From Novosphingobium pentaromativorans US6-1 (GTDB lineage: Bacteria; Pseudomonadota; Alphaproteobacteria; Sphingomonadales; Sphingomonadaceae): DNA of 64,000 nt. The notes beneath the pieces are model-generated. The model was not told the DNA's origin, did no database searches, and was given only the letters and a program-made list of their open reading frames with translations. The position numbers and the translations under genes are program-made. Location of the stretch: assembly GCF_000767465.1 (NCBI RefSeq), contig NZ_CP009292.1:62001-126000 (forward strand), in the 5' to 3' direction. Shown piece by piece: positions 52,838 to 62,370 of the stretch; positions within the stretch are counted from its first letter, which is position 1; every line of letters begins with the position of its first letter.

Positions 52838-54012
52838 CAGAACGCCGAAAGCCCGGTGATGCCCCGCCCAAGGATCAAGGCGTGCACGTCATGCGTGCCT
52901 TCGTAAGTGTTCACGGTCTCCAGATTGAGCATGTGGCGGATGACATGATATTCGCCCGAAATGCCGTTGCCGCCGTGCATGTCTCGCGCCGCGCGGGCGA
53001 TGTCGAGTGCCTTGCCGACATTGTTGCGCTTGACCAGCGAGATCATCTCCGGCGCGTAATTTCCTTCATCCATCAGCCGGCCGACCCGCAGCGATGCCTG
53101 AAGGCCAAGGCTGATGTCCGTTACCATGTCGGCCAGCTTTTTCTGGTAGAGCTGGGTTGCGGCGAGCGGCCGTCCGAACTGCCTGCGCTCAAGCCCATAT
53201 TGGCGCGCGGCGGCATAGCAGAATTCCGCTGCGCCAAGCGCGCCCCAGGAGATACCGTAGCGGGCCCGGTTCAGGCAGCCGAAGGGGCCTTTCAGTCCTT
53301 CGACATTTGGCAGCAGCGCGGTTTCCGGCACAGTTACATCGTCGAGGTTGATCATGCCGGTGATCGATGAGCGCAGACTCAGCTTGTTGGCGATCTTGGG
53401 CGCAGAAAGGCCCGTCATGCCCTTTTCAAGAATGAAACCGCGAATGGCGCCACCATGTGCCTCGGACTTGGCCCACACGACGAAAACGTCGGCGATCGGC
53501 GCATTGGTGATCCAGGTCTTGTTGCCGGTCAGGCAATAGCCGCCAGCAACCTTGCGCGCGACGGTACGCATGCTGCCGGGGTCCGATCCTGAATCCGGTT
53601 CGGTCAGTCCGAAGCAACCGATCAAACTGCCTGCGGTCAGTCCGGGCAGATAGGCCTGCCGTTGTGCTTCCGAGCCATATTGATAGATCGGGAAAGCGAC
53701 CAGGCTCGACTGGACGCTCATCATCGAACGATAGCCGGAATCGACCCGCTCGATCTCGCGCGCGATCAGGCCATAGGCGACATAGGATGCGCCGACGCCG
53801 CCATATTGTTCGGGCAAGGTAGGGCCGAGCAGCCCCTGTGCGCCGAATTCGCGGAAGATGGCCGGGTCGCAATGCTCCCGCTCGAAAGCATCGGCGATGC
53901 GGGGCTGCAGTCGATCTTGCGCAAAAACATACGCCGATTGTGCGATCAGCCGCTCATCTTCGTTGAGCTGGCTGGTGATCTGCAAAGCGTCTTCCCATTG
54001 AAACGATGTCAT
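52837..54012 (-). CDS. gcdH: glutaryl-CoA dehydrogenase-like acyl-CoA dehydrogenase
   Basis: A 391-residue flavoprotein. The FAD/substrate blocks [17 protein letters not shown] and WITNAP are intact. The C-terminal [20 protein letters not shown] carries the catalytic glutamate (E371) and is the signature of glutaryl-CoA dehydrogenases, which dehydrogenate and decarboxylate glutaryl-CoA to crotonyl-CoA. The ATG at 54012 is chosen to match family length. It is coupled to the CoA-transferase and diverges from a LysR gene. Confidence 0.88.
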   Translation of the reverse strand: MTSFQWEDALQITSQLNEDERLIAQSAYVFAQDRLQPRIADAFEREHCDPAIFREFGAQGLLGPTLPEQYGGVGASYVAYGLIAREIERVDSGYRSMMSVQSSLVAFPIYQYGSEAQRQAYLPGLTAGSLIGCFGLTEPDSGSDPGSMRTVARKVAGGYCLTGNKTWITNAPIADVFVVWAKSEAHGGAIRGFILEKGMTGLSAPKIANKLSLRSSITGMINLDDVTVPETALLPNVEGLKGPFGCLNRARYGISWGALGAAEFCYAAARQYGLERRQFGRPLAATQLYQKKLADMVTDISLGLQASLRVGRLMDEGNYAPEMISLVKRNNVGKALDIARAARDMHGGNGISGEYHVIRHMLNLETVNTYEGTHDVHALILGRGITGLSAF

Positions 54013-54089
54013 GGTGGCCTGTTTCCAATCTGTTGGGCGATCCGTTGATTGACACGGCCAGCGTAATTCTATCAATGTTTCATATTGCC

Positions 54090-54101
54090 GCAATCAATTG
54101 C
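54090..54101 (+). promoter_or_regulatory. candidate LysR binding site between gcdH and lysR
   Basis: GCAATCAATTGC is a 5-bp dyad with two-base spacer in the 105-bp divergent region, 17 bp before the LysR start. The longer ATTGC...GCGAT pattern fits a T-N11-A type LysR site. Confidence 0.45.
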
Positions 54102-54117
54102 GATTTGGAATGATGTG

Positions 54118-55023
54118 ATGATCAATGGCCTGGATGTCGAAGCCTTCGTCGCCATAGCGGAAGAACGGCATTTCCTGCGCGCGGCCGATCGCGTCGGCAT
54201 CGCGCAATCGGTCGCGAGCAAGCGCCTCAAGCGGCTGGAAGCGCAGCTCGGCCTGACCCTGATCGATCGCGAAAATCGGATGGATATCGGACTGACGCGG
54301 GCGGGCAGTCTCTTCCTGCCTGTCGCGCGTGAGACGCTGGATCAGCTGCGCCGCGCCGAGCGGCTGGGCCATGACTTCGGCAGGGGGGAATCTGGGCCGC
54401 TGCGGCTCGGCTATGTCTTCTCCGCGGCATTGACCGGATTGCTGATCAACGTGATCGAGGGGCTGGCGCGAAGCAGGCCGCGGCTGGAGGTGAGGCCGGT
54501 ACTGATGGAAACGCCCGAACAGCTTGCCGCGCTGGAGCAGGGCATTATCGACGTCGGCTTTCTGCGGCCACGGTCAAGCTATCCGGCCTGGTGCCTGAAT
54601 GAGCGTGCGCACAGCGAGGGCATCCTGCTCGGCATGGCCAAATCGCATGGCCTTTGTGATCGAACCAGCGTGCGGGCCAGCGCGCTGGCTAGCGAAGTTT
54701 TCGTCGTACCCCAGTTTCGCGAAGATGTCGGCTTGATCGAACATGTCCATAATCTGGCGAAGCTGGGGGGCTTTGCGCAACCAGTTGTGATACCAACAGC
54801 AGACTATATCACTGCCGCCAGCATGGCTGCCGCTGGACTGGGTATCGTATTGGCCCCGGCGTCGCTCGCGCGCCTTCACCTGAAGGGGCTCGGGTTTGTC
54901 GGGATAGACGATTACTGTCCATCGCTTGAGATCGAAATGGTGCATCGAGGCGATGTGCCCGAACCGCTGATCGCAGATGTGCGCGCGGCCTTTGGCAGCG
55001 CTTCTCCCGTCGACGCGGCCTGA
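54118..55023 (+). CDS. LysR-family transcriptional regulator
   Basis: A 301-residue LysR regulator. The N-terminal helix-turn-helix reads FVAIAEERHFLRAADRVGIAQSVASKRLKRLEAQLG, followed by the usual sensor domain (LRLGYVFSAAL, DVGFLRPRS). It diverges from the glutaryl-CoA dehydrogenase/CoA-transferase pair and should control it, with an acidic intermediate as likely effector. Start at 54118 matches the family N-terminus. Confidence 0.92.
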   Translation: MINGLDVEAFVAIAEERHFLRAADRVGIAQSVASKRLKRLEAQLGLTLIDRENRMDIGLTRAGSLFLPVARETLDQLRRAERLGHDFGRGESGPLRLGYVFSAALTGLLINVIEGLARSRPRLEVRPVLMETPEQLAALEQGIIDVGFLRPRSSYPAWCLNERAHSEGILLGMAKSHGLCDRTSVRASALASEVFVVPQFREDVGLIEHVHNLAKLGGFAQPVVIPTADYITAASMAAAGLGIVLAPASLARLHLKGLGFVGIDDYCPSLEIEMVHRGDVPEPLIADVRAAFGSASPVDAA

Positions 55024-55033
55024 TCAGCCCTGA

Positions 55034-56287
55034 TTAGGCATGGGCGTGGTTGGCTGGCGCTTTATGCACGGTTCCGCCTTTCATAACCATGGTCAGCTTG
55101 TCCGCTTCCTGTAGGATCGTGATGTCATCGACAGGGTTCCCTGCGACCAGCAACAGGTCCGCGATATAGCCTTCCTTGATTAGGCCGAGTTCGCCGCCAC
55201 GGTGCATGAGCTGAGCGCCAAGCGCAGTGACGGCATGCAGCGTTTCACCTGGCGTGAAGCCATAGTCGCGCACGAGCAATTCCAGATCACGTGCGTTCCG
55301 GCCGATGGGGTTCCAGGCGAAGCCATAGTCACCTCCCGGCAGAATGCGTAGCCCCAGCTTGCGCATCGCGGGAATGACGCGGCGCGTTGCTTCATAGGTC
55401 GACCGGACTTCCATATTGGCGATTTCCTAGGACGAAAGGCCTGAACCTTCGATCGTGGTCAGTAGAATGCCCGGTCCCGGCGCTACGAATATTTCGTCGC
55501 GCCGTTCGGCCATCAATTCGATTGTCTCCGGGGAGGCAAAGGCACAGTGGTACAGCAGGCGTATGCCGTGGCGCAGCGCCATGCGGAGCGCCTGGTCGGA
55601 ATAGAGATGGGCACTGGTGTCCAGCTCGCAATCGCGCGCGACCTCCATCAGGGCTTCCAGCTCGTTTTCGTAGAACATCAGGCTGCGCGCAGTGCCATGG
55701 ATCAGGCTGCTTTCGCCATTGAGACCGATCTTGATATTTTGAATGCCGGTGTCGGCAAGCGCCTTTACCGCATCGCGTACGGCGGCGGGGTTTGATTCCC
55801 GGTGGCTACGGTCGATGATGCCGAATGGCAGCTTGTTTTCCGGGTCGATGAATGCCGGCATCCATTGGCCGCAGCTGGAGCGCAGTCGCGGGCCGGGAAG
55901 GCGGCCTGCCTCAATTTCCGCCTGCAACAGGATATCGGCGCGGTTGTCGGCGAAGGTCCCGGCCGAGTAGGCCGATGTGTATCCGTGATCGAGCAGGACG
56001 CGCGCCGCATAGACTGCACCCAGCATACGGTCCACCGGTGACAGGGCGAACGTGTTGGCGGGAATGCGCCCCACGCTTGCTCCGAAATCGAGATGTGCAT
56101 GGGCTTCCGTCATCCCCGGCATCAATGTCATGCCGGCCGCATCGATCACATGGTCATCCGACTGCGCCACTGTTGCCGCGCTACGATCGATGGATTGAAT
56201 GCGATCATCCGAGATCGTCACATCGGCCCGGTACAGCGCTTCGCCCGAGCCATCGAAAATGGTGGCGCCCTTTATGACTTTGCGCAT
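55034..56287 (-). pseudogene. amidohydrolase interrupted by an in-frame amber codon
   Basis: Read through, a 417-codon imidazolonepropionase-like metal hydrolase. Metal ligands AHAHLDF, the histidines in TSAHLYSD and LYHCAFAS, and the aspartate in PGGDYGF lie on both sides of a single TAG (55427-55429, codon 287, after GLSS). The downstream frame continues without shift as EIANMEVRSTYEATRR, so only one base separates it from a full gene. This may be a pseudogene, a sequencing error or a natural suppressible codon. It lies downstream of the GST gene. Confidence 0.85.
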
Positions 56288-56317
56288 TGGTCGTTTCAGA
56301 TAACGGGCCGCACGGGT

Positions 56318-57184
56318 CTATGTCGTCAAGCCGCAGACTTCGGACAGGCTCCGCCCTGCTTGTGCCAGGGCTTCCTGATGCGCCGCAACTCGCGCGGCAA
56401 ACGGCGGGGGCAGGGCCATTTCAGGAGCAAAGGCGGGATCGGATTTCAGGGTGGCGGCCCACGCCGCAAGTCTTGGATGTAGATGCTCCAAGGGATAGCC
56501 GGCAAGAGCGAGCCGATTGACATAGATCACCCAGGCGATGTCGAGCACGGACAGCTGATTGCCCAGAATATAGGATGAACCGGCAAGGCGCTGTTCAAGG
56601 TCTTCGAAGGCTGCGCGGAATTCTGCGACAGCGGCGCGTGCGGCCTCGTCGGAAATGCCGCCGTCCAGCATGTTGCGCCAAAAGGCGATTTCCCTGTCGC
56701 GCGCTGCATCGGCGACGCCGCCTACTGTGCCGGAACCTTGGTTTGCATAGCGCTCTAGATCCTGTGCGGTCTTGGGCGGTTCGTCCGTCGGCATCATGAA
56801 CCGGAACGTGACGGTGCGCAGCGCCATGTGCAGATTGTCTTCATGACGCAGCAGGTCGCTCACGCTGTCGTTGTGCTCGGCGGGGATCAGCGATGGTTCG
56901 GGGAAGCGCGATTCCAGATGGACGAGAATATCGTTGCTCTCGATATGCACCGCGCCATCATCGATCAGGCACGGCACCAGCCCGCGCGGATTGATGCCCA
57001 GATAATAGCTGGAGATATTCTCTTTCAACATGAGGTTGACCGGGTGTGATGTCCACTCGACATCCTTGATGTTCAGATAGATCCGGACCTTTTGTGAACA
57101 GGATGATCCGGGCGCATGGAAAAGGTGAATGCCTTTCCAGTCGAGTACTTCGCGGGTGGTGATGTCTCGTTCGGATAATTGCAT
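56318..57184 (-). CDS. glutathione S-transferase-family protein
   Basis: A 288-residue GST. The thioredoxin-fold N-terminus carries SSCSQKVRIYLNIK (active-site Ser/Cys region), NPRGLVPCLIDDG and ESNDILVHLE, which bind glutathione. The C-terminal helical domain is complete (LSVLDIAWVIYVNRL). Length exceeds typical ~210-residue GSTs, as in bacterial etherases and isomerases of aromatic pathways. It lies 30 bp before the broken amidohydrolase and may act in ether cleavage, isomerisation or detoxification. Confidence 0.85.
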   Translation of the reverse strand: MQLSERDITTREVLDWKGIHLFHAPGSSCSQKVRIYLNIKDVEWTSHPVNLMLKENISSYYLGINPRGLVPCLIDDGAVHIESNDILVHLESRFPEPSLIPAEHNDSVSDLLRHEDNLHMALRTVTFRFMMPTDEPPKTAQDLERYANQGSGTVGGVADAARDREIAFWRNMLDGGISDEAARAAVAEFRAAFEDLEQRLAGSSYILGNQLSVLDIAWVIYVNRLALAGYPLEHLHPRLAAWAATLKSDPAFAPEMALPPPFAARVAAHQEALAQAGRSLSEVCGLTT

Positions 57185-57196
57185 ATTTATTAACCT

Positions 57197-58420
57197 TTAC
57201 TGCTTGACCGGGTGTGCCCGAGTTTCAGACTTCGCAGAACGGCGCAACAGAACCGAGCCCATGCCAATAGCACTCATTGTCAGCGCCACGATGCCGAGCA
57301 CGGCAAAGGCATCGAGTATACTTGTGCCTGCTCTGTTCAACAGCATGCCGACGACAGCCGCACTTAGGAATTGGCCGAAGGTGAATGATGAATTCCACAG
57401 GCCGAGGCCGCGTCCGCGCACCTCGTCTGGCATTCGTTCGGCCACTGCCGTCACCAGGGTTGGCAACATCATTCCGCATGCCATCAGGTTAAAAAAGGCC
57501 AGTACGACAAGCGGTGCGATTGCCGGGAATTGCGGCATGAGCGTTAGTGTGATGCCGCACAGCAGCAACTCGCAAGGCAGCAACAGTCGCCCAAGCAACT
57601 GCTTCATCTGCACGAATAGGGCGGAGCCGAGCATGATGCCCACGGCGGCGATCGCGCTGAGCAGGCCAATCTGGCCGCTGTCCTTGGCGCCGGCGGTCGA
57701 AAGCGCCAGCCCGAACTGAAATTGCGTCGTAAAGAAGAAGACCCCGACAACCAACGTGAGCACGCAATAACAGAGTAACCATGCCCAGGGCGTTTGCGCA
57801 TCTGTGTGGCTCGCAGCAGTGTGCGCCGTTGTTTTGATGCCGCGTGTGTGCCATGCGACGGCCGCCGCCAGTGCTAACCCACTCAGAAACAACAGAAACG
57901 AGCCATGCCATCCGAGCGCGGTTCCCGCCATGAATCCACTAAGCGGCAGTACCACGAGCGACGAGGATGTTGCGGCCACCGTCTGGATTGCCAACCATTT
58001 GTCCCTGGGAGCGCCCTGGTAAAGCTGACCGATGAGCGCGATGGACAGCACCAGCGCCACGACTTGGCTGACACCAAGCGCGATCCGGGAAGCCAGAATG
58101 GTTCCAAAATCGTTCAATATTAGCGGCATGGCGCCAAAAAGGGAAAACAGGCAGAGGCTGATGACGATGGGCCATCTGAGGCCAATCTTGTCTCCGAGAT
58201 AGCCAGCAAGCGGTGAGAGAAGGGCGGTGCACAGGCCAGGCACGGCAACCAGTGCTGGTATCCAGAAATTGGCGTCTTTCACGCCGGCGAACTGTTGGAA
58301 CAATTGAGGGACGATCGGGACAAGGACGATCGCCGACATAACTGCCGGTACACTGCACAGCGACAGCACTATCCCCAACGGAACCGATCCTCCGGGTTGG
58401 GTTTCCTTAAGCGCCGACAT
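57197..58420 (-). CDS. MFS transporter
   Basis: A 407-residue transporter with about twelve hydrophobic segments. GYLGDKIGLRWPI in loop 2-3 is the MFS A-motif and RMPDEVRGRGLGLWNSSFTFGQFL belongs to the second half. CGGGAGAGC lies seven bases before the ATG. It shares a strand with the GST, 12 bp apart, so they form an operon. An operator-like dyad lies about 80 bp upstream. Confidence 0.9.
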   Translation of the reverse strand: MSALKETQPGGSVPLGIVLSLCSVPAVMSAIVLVPIVPQLFQQFAGVKDANFWIPALVAVPGLCTALLSPLAGYLGDKIGLRWPIVISLCLFSLFGAMPLILNDFGTILASRIALGVSQVVALVLSIALIGQLYQGAPRDKWLAIQTVAATSSSLVVLPLSGFMAGTALGWHGSFLLFLSGLALAAAVAWHTRGIKTTAHTAASHTDAQTPWAWLLCYCVLTLVVGVFFFTTQFQFGLALSTAGAKDSGQIGLLSAIAAVGIMLGSALFVQMKQLLGRLLLPCELLLCGITLTLMPQFPAIAPLVVLAFFNLMACGMMLPTLVTAVAERMPDEVRGRGLGLWNSSFTFGQFLSAAVVGMLLNRAGTSILDAFAVLGIVALTMSAIGMGSVLLRRSAKSETRAHPVKQ

Positions 58421-58822
58421 GTCAGCTCTCCCGTGATTCTCATTGCATGAACTTCGTCAGGCGCTCCTTGCGGCGCACCTTTTCCTTATCGTTCGGAGTC
58501 ACATGATACATCATCATATGTGATGTCAAATCAATTTTTCGTTCTTGGCTGTGCCGTGGTGCCTGTGAGTACTCCACGGGCGTTGCTCGATTGAACTGCT
58601 GGGGCGTCCGGTCACCATAGAGCGAGCTTCGCCGCTCGTCACACTCCGCCTGACATCGGCGACAAATTCAACTTCTTCCAGGCCTTGGTGCGCAAATCAC
58701 GGTGGGATTCCAAGCGTGAATCCAGTCTGTTATACCAACCTGCGCGGCGGGCGACTCACGGGGGGAATCCCAAAGCTGCCGAAATCTGACTCAATGGCGC
58801 CTTCAGATTGGAGAACGGCGGC
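58421..58822. other. intergenic region with operator-like dyad and IS630 flank
   Basis: No gene. The first ~120 bp are the MFS promoter region and include the dyad at 58499-58523. The rest, up to the IS630 start, is GC-rich flank without recognisable coding content. Confidence 0.5.
58499..58523 (-). promoter_or_regulatory. operator-like dyad upstream of the MFS gene
   Basis: TCACATGAT at 58499 faces ATCATATGTGA ending at 58523. The outer 6 bp are perfectly symmetric. The half CACATGAT is shared with the perfect palindrome at 46530-46556, so one regulator might bind both. Confidence 0.45.
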
Positions 58823-59457
58823 ATGGGAACAGCGATTGGTTCGCGGGACGATTTTGACGGTGCGTCGCTGCGCCGATTGTCGCGGACGACGAAGCACGTG
58901 AACCAAGCGCGTCGCTTTTGGCACTGGCCGAGATTTACGATGGCAGGAGCCGGAGTGCGGCGGCGCGGATCGGTGGTGTCGGCCTTCAGATTGTGCGGGA
59001 CTGGGTGCTGCGGTTCAATGCCCGTGGCCCGGACGGCTTGCTTGGTGGCAAGGCACCCGGCCCCCGTTCGTGGCTTAACGATGCTCAGCGCCAGGCATTG
59101 GTCGATATTGTCGAACGCGGCACGATCCCGACCATCCATGCCGTTGTGCGCTGGCGCCTGGTCGATCTGGTCCAGTGGCTCCATGACGAATTTTCCGTGT
59201 CGCTCGACGAGACCAATGTCAGCCGGGAACTGAAGAAGCTGGGCTACGTGAAGCTTACCGCGCGTCCGCGCCACCACACGCCCAGAACGAGCATGCGATG
59301 GAGGCTTTCAAAAAGGGGGCTTCGCTGCCGAGTTGGCAAAGGTCAGGGCAGCCCTCCCGAAAGGCATACCCATAGAGATCTGGTTCCAGGACGAGGCCTG
59401 CGTAGGCCAGAAGAACAAGATCACCCGGCGCTGGGCGAGGCGCGGAGCCCGCCCGCC
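58823..59457 (+). pseudogene. IS630-family transposase, frameshifted and truncated
   Basis: Starts GTAIGSRDDFDGASLRRL in one frame, shifts near 58915 to LAEIYDGRSRSAAARIGGVG, QIVRDWVLRFNARGPDGLL, and shifts again near 59310 to ELAKVRAALPKGIPIEIWFQDEACVG before ending. The DDE region is cut short after the first catalytic aspartates. Dead copy. Confidence 0.85.
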
Positions 59458-59557
59458 GTAACGCCAAGCCATGGCTCGAAAGCACGTTTGGCGTCCGCGC
59501 CGCGATGAAACCGTTCGGGCAACACGCCGCCTTGGCCAGGTAATCTGGAAACGCTGA

Positions 59558-59757
59558 AGTGGCTATCACCAGCGTAGCCGCGTCGAGACCAAAATGCATT
59601 GCTTCAAGCTGCTCGGCGAGCGGGTCATGGCGCGAGAGTTCGATCGACAAGTCGCCGAGCTACAAATCCGTGCTGCCATCCTCAACCGCTTCACTGCCCT
59701 TGGAGCGCCCGAAACTCAGCGGGTCGCACAATGTTCGCCCTTCAAAGCGGGAAACTG
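59558..59757 (+). pseudogene. IS5-family transposase, C-terminal fragment
   Basis: The frame reads GYHQRSRVETKMHCFKLLGE, VMAREFDRQVAELQIRAAI and LNRFTALGAP and ends in a stop at 59757. This is the C-terminal end of IS5-type DDE transposases, including the catalytic-E region (VETKMHCFK). The rest is missing. It abuts the IS630 remnant. Confidence 0.8.
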
Positions 59758-60036
59758 AAACGAACTCTCATTTGTGCAACATGTATCACCGCCCCATGCA
59801 CAAGAGATATTTGAGCTGCTTTGACGCGTTGTCGGGTGCTGACATGTATCTGGCCTCGATTGCGGCGGGGTAGATGCCGCGGGCCCGTATGGTGTTCGAA
59901 GGTCTGGTCCAGATCAATGCCGCGTGCTCGAAGGCACTTAGTTGCACCCTGGTTTTCCCGATCCCGTCTCATGACCGTTGCGCCAAACTGCTCCTCGCCC
60001 TCCTACGCTCCGACGCCCTCGCGACCTGAAGCTGAC

Positions 60037-60629
60037 TTATGCAGCCGCGACCGGAGACTGGTAAACTCCGCCCCGCATCATCAAGGCCCAAGGGATCCGC
60101 GCCATTTTGTTGGCGAGCGCCACACGGACCAACATTGGTGGCTTGCGCTTCAGCATCCCGCCCAACCATGTGCCCGGTTTGGCGTTGGCATGGACATGTC
60201 GTTTGATGATCACGCTGTTGGCTCCGATGATCAGAAGGCGCCGCAACGATCGTTCGCCCATCTTCGTCGTGCGCTGCTTGCCTCCTGTCGAATGCTGCCG
60301 AGATGTCAGGCCAAGCCATGCCGCAAAGTCCCGCCCCTTTTTGAATGTTTCGGAAGCCGGAGCCAGGACCGTAATGGCCGTCGCGATCAGCGGCCCAATG
60401 CCTGGCACAGTCATGAGCCGACGCGCGACATCATTCTCCTTGGATCGCCGGACGATCTCGGCATCGAGCTTGCCAAGCTCCAGCATCGAGATGGGTAAGG
60501 GTTGCAACCAGCACCTGTAGAGTGGCGATGGCATCCCTGGGCAATCCACTGTCCGGATCCTCGACGATGGAAATCAACCGCGTTGGGTTTGCCGCCCTTT
60601 GCGGCATGATCTGTCCAAACTCCCTCAGA
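60037..60629 (-). pseudogene. IS110-family transposase, C-terminal part (split by a DDE element)
   Basis: The minus strand reads EFGQIMPQRAANPTRLISIVE, EDPDSGLPRDAIATLQVLVA, then after a frameshift ELGKLDAEIVRRSKENDVARR, MTVPGIGPLIATAITVLAP and RQHSTGGKQRTTKMGERSLRR. The continuation of the same transposase lies beyond the inserted element at 62371-62550. Removing the element and one target copy rejoins the frame as GHLREFGQ. Confidence 0.85.
60625..60629. repeat. left target-site duplication of the DDE element
   Basis: TCAGA here is repeated at 62366-62370, directly outside both ends of the element. Confidence 0.8.
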
Positions 60630-62365
60630 TGTCAAACGAACTGAGGATTTGACCCCCGCATTGCCTCAAGCAGAATGTTACCGGTAGGACTGCGGGCCCG
60701 AGGGGGATGGAGGCTGTTCTGTAACCCTGGATCGGGGATGTCGGATGGGCAGGCGGATCAGCATGGCGACACGATCGGAGTTGGTGGGGGCGATTATCGA
60801 GCGGTATCGATCATGCTCTCGGGCGAGCAAGCAGCAGATCCTGGACGAGTTTGTTGCGGTCACCGGTTATCATCGCAAGCACGCGATCCGCGTGCTTGGA
60901 CGCCGCGAGACGAAGCCGCCGCGCGACCGGCGTCAGGCGATCCGTTACGGCGGCGATGTCCGCGAGGCGCTGGTGGTGTTGTGGGAGGCGTCGGATCGCC
61001 TCTGCTCAAAGCGCCTGAAGCCGTTGATCCCGGTTCTGCTACCGGCGCTCGAGCGGCACGACCGGCTCGACGTCAGTGCCGAGCTGCGCGACAAGCTGCT
61101 CACGGTGAGCGCGGCGACGATGGACCGGCTGCTGTCGGAGGTGCGTATTGTCGCGCGCGGCGGGCGGCGGCGTCGGACCGGCATGAGCTCCGCAGTGCGC
61201 CGGTCGGTTCCGGTCCGCACCTTCGGGGACTGGAACGATCCTGTGCCCGGTTATGTTGAGGTCGACTTCGTGGCGCATTCCGGCACCTCTTCCTCCGGCA
61301 GTTTCGTGCAAACGATGGTGCTGACCGACATCGCCACGGGGTGGACCGAATGCGTGCCGGTCCGCAGTCGCGACAGCAGCCTGGTGGTTGCGGCGATCCA
61401 GCAAGCGCAGCGGTTCTTTCCGTTCCCACTCCTGGGCGTAGACTTCGACAATGACAGCGCCTTCATGAATGAACTCGTGGTCTGCTGGTGCCGAAGCCAG
61501 GGTCTGGAGGTGACGCGCTCCCGGGCCTATCGCAAGAATGATCAGGCGTGGGTCGAGCAGAAGAACGGCGCCATCGTCCGGCGCCTGGTGGGCTACGGCA
61601 GGTTCGTGGGAGCGGAGGCGACAGCGGCGCTCAGCCGCTTGTACGATGTGGTGCGGCTGCACGGTAATCTGTTCCAACCCTCGTTCAAACTGCGGGAGAA
61701 GACCCGGATCGGTGCGCGCATCATCAAACGCTATCATCCGCCCACGCCGCCGGCCGCGCGCGTGCTGGCTCATCCCGATGTAGCCGCGCCCGATAAAGAG
61801 CGGCTGAGCCGGATGCTGGAAATGGCCGATCCCGTGATGCTGTTCGCAGGCATCCGGGCAGCACAAGACGATCTGGGGAAACGCGTCGATCGCCGCGGGC
61901 TGAATGCCAAGCCTGAGGAGCCGGTCGTTGTCGACCTGCAGCGCTTTGCCGTCAATCTGGAGACAGCCTGGCAGGCGGGCGAGACGCGGCCCACGCATCG
62001 GCGTCCCTATCGGCGAACCAAGCCCTATCCCAAAAGGCCGAGCATGCTCGATCCGTTCGAGGCGCAAATCCGCGCGTGGATCGCGGCGGACCCGACGCTC
62101 TCGGCAGCCGCAGTGTTGCAGCGGCTTATGAGCGCCGATCCGTCACGCTTCACGAAGAAGAGCGAGCGAACGGTGCAATTAGCCGTGAAGGCGTGGCGCG
62201 CGGAAATCACCGGGCAGATCATCCTCAATGGTGACTGGATGAAGGGCTTCGCCCTATCTGCACCCGCCGCGGCGGGTGGAGATAGGGCGCACCTCGCAAC
62301 CGCTCAGCCCGGTAACAATCTTCGGTGAGGCAACACGGGGGGTCAGTTTGTCAGTTCGGGTGACA
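60630..62365 (+). mobile_element. intact DDE-type insertion sequence, 1736 bp
   Basis: Starts TGTCA and ends TGACA. Terminal inverted repeats of about 55 bp (60630-60684 and 62309-62365, roughly 80% matching) run from these ends to TGTTACCGG. A 5-bp duplication TCAGA flanks it. It contains one long transposase gene and is inserted inside an IS110 copy. TG...CA ends and a 5-bp duplication suit the integrase-like DDE families (IS481, IS1202/ISNCY-like). The exact family was not determined. Confidence 0.85.
60745..62328 (+). CDS. integrase-type (rve) DDE transposase
   Basis: A 527-residue transposase (or 521 from the ATG at 60763). The N-terminus ELVGAIIERYRSCSRASKQQ, ILDEFVAVTGYHRKHAIRVL is the DNA-binding part of a transposase group common in alphaproteobacteria. 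Catalytic DDE residues lie in VEVDFVAHSG, GVDFDNDSAF and NDQAWVEQKNG. A long C-terminal extension follows. The gene is intact from end to end, so the element may be active. Confidence 0.9.
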   Translation: MGRRISMATRSELVGAIIERYRSCSRASKQQILDEFVAVTGYHRKHAIRVLGRRETKPPRDRRQAIRYGGDVREALVVLWEASDRLCSKRLKPLIPVLLPALERHDRLDVSAELRDKLLTVSAATMDRLLSEVRIVARGGRRRRTGMSSAVRRSVPVRTFGDWNDPVPGYVEVDFVAHSGTSSSGSFVQTMVLTDIATGWTECVPVRSRDSSLVVAAIQQAQRFFPFPLLGVDFDNDSAFMNELVVCWCRSQGLEVTRSRAYRKNDQAWVEQKNGAIVRRLVGYGRFVGAEATAALSRLYDVVRLHGNLFQPSFKLREKTRIGARIIKRYHPPTPPAARVLAHPDVAAPDKERLSRMLEMADPVMLFAGIRAAQDDLGKRVDRRGLNAKPEEPVVVDLQRFAVNLETAWQAGETRPTHRRPYRRTKPYPKRPSMLDPFEAQIRAWIAADPTLSAAAVLQRLMSADPSRFTKKSERTVQLAVKAWRAEITGQIILNGDWMKGFALSAPAAAGGDRAHLATAQPGNNLR

Positions 62366-62370
62366 TCAGA
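62366..62370. repeat. right target-site duplication of the DDE element
   Basis: TCAGA, matching 60625-60629. Confidence 0.8.

Noticed and set aside
55427..55429. TAG as pyrrolysine or other recoded residue
   Set aside because: No pyrrolysine genes or methylamine-methyltransferase context are visible; a mutation or sequencing error is simpler.
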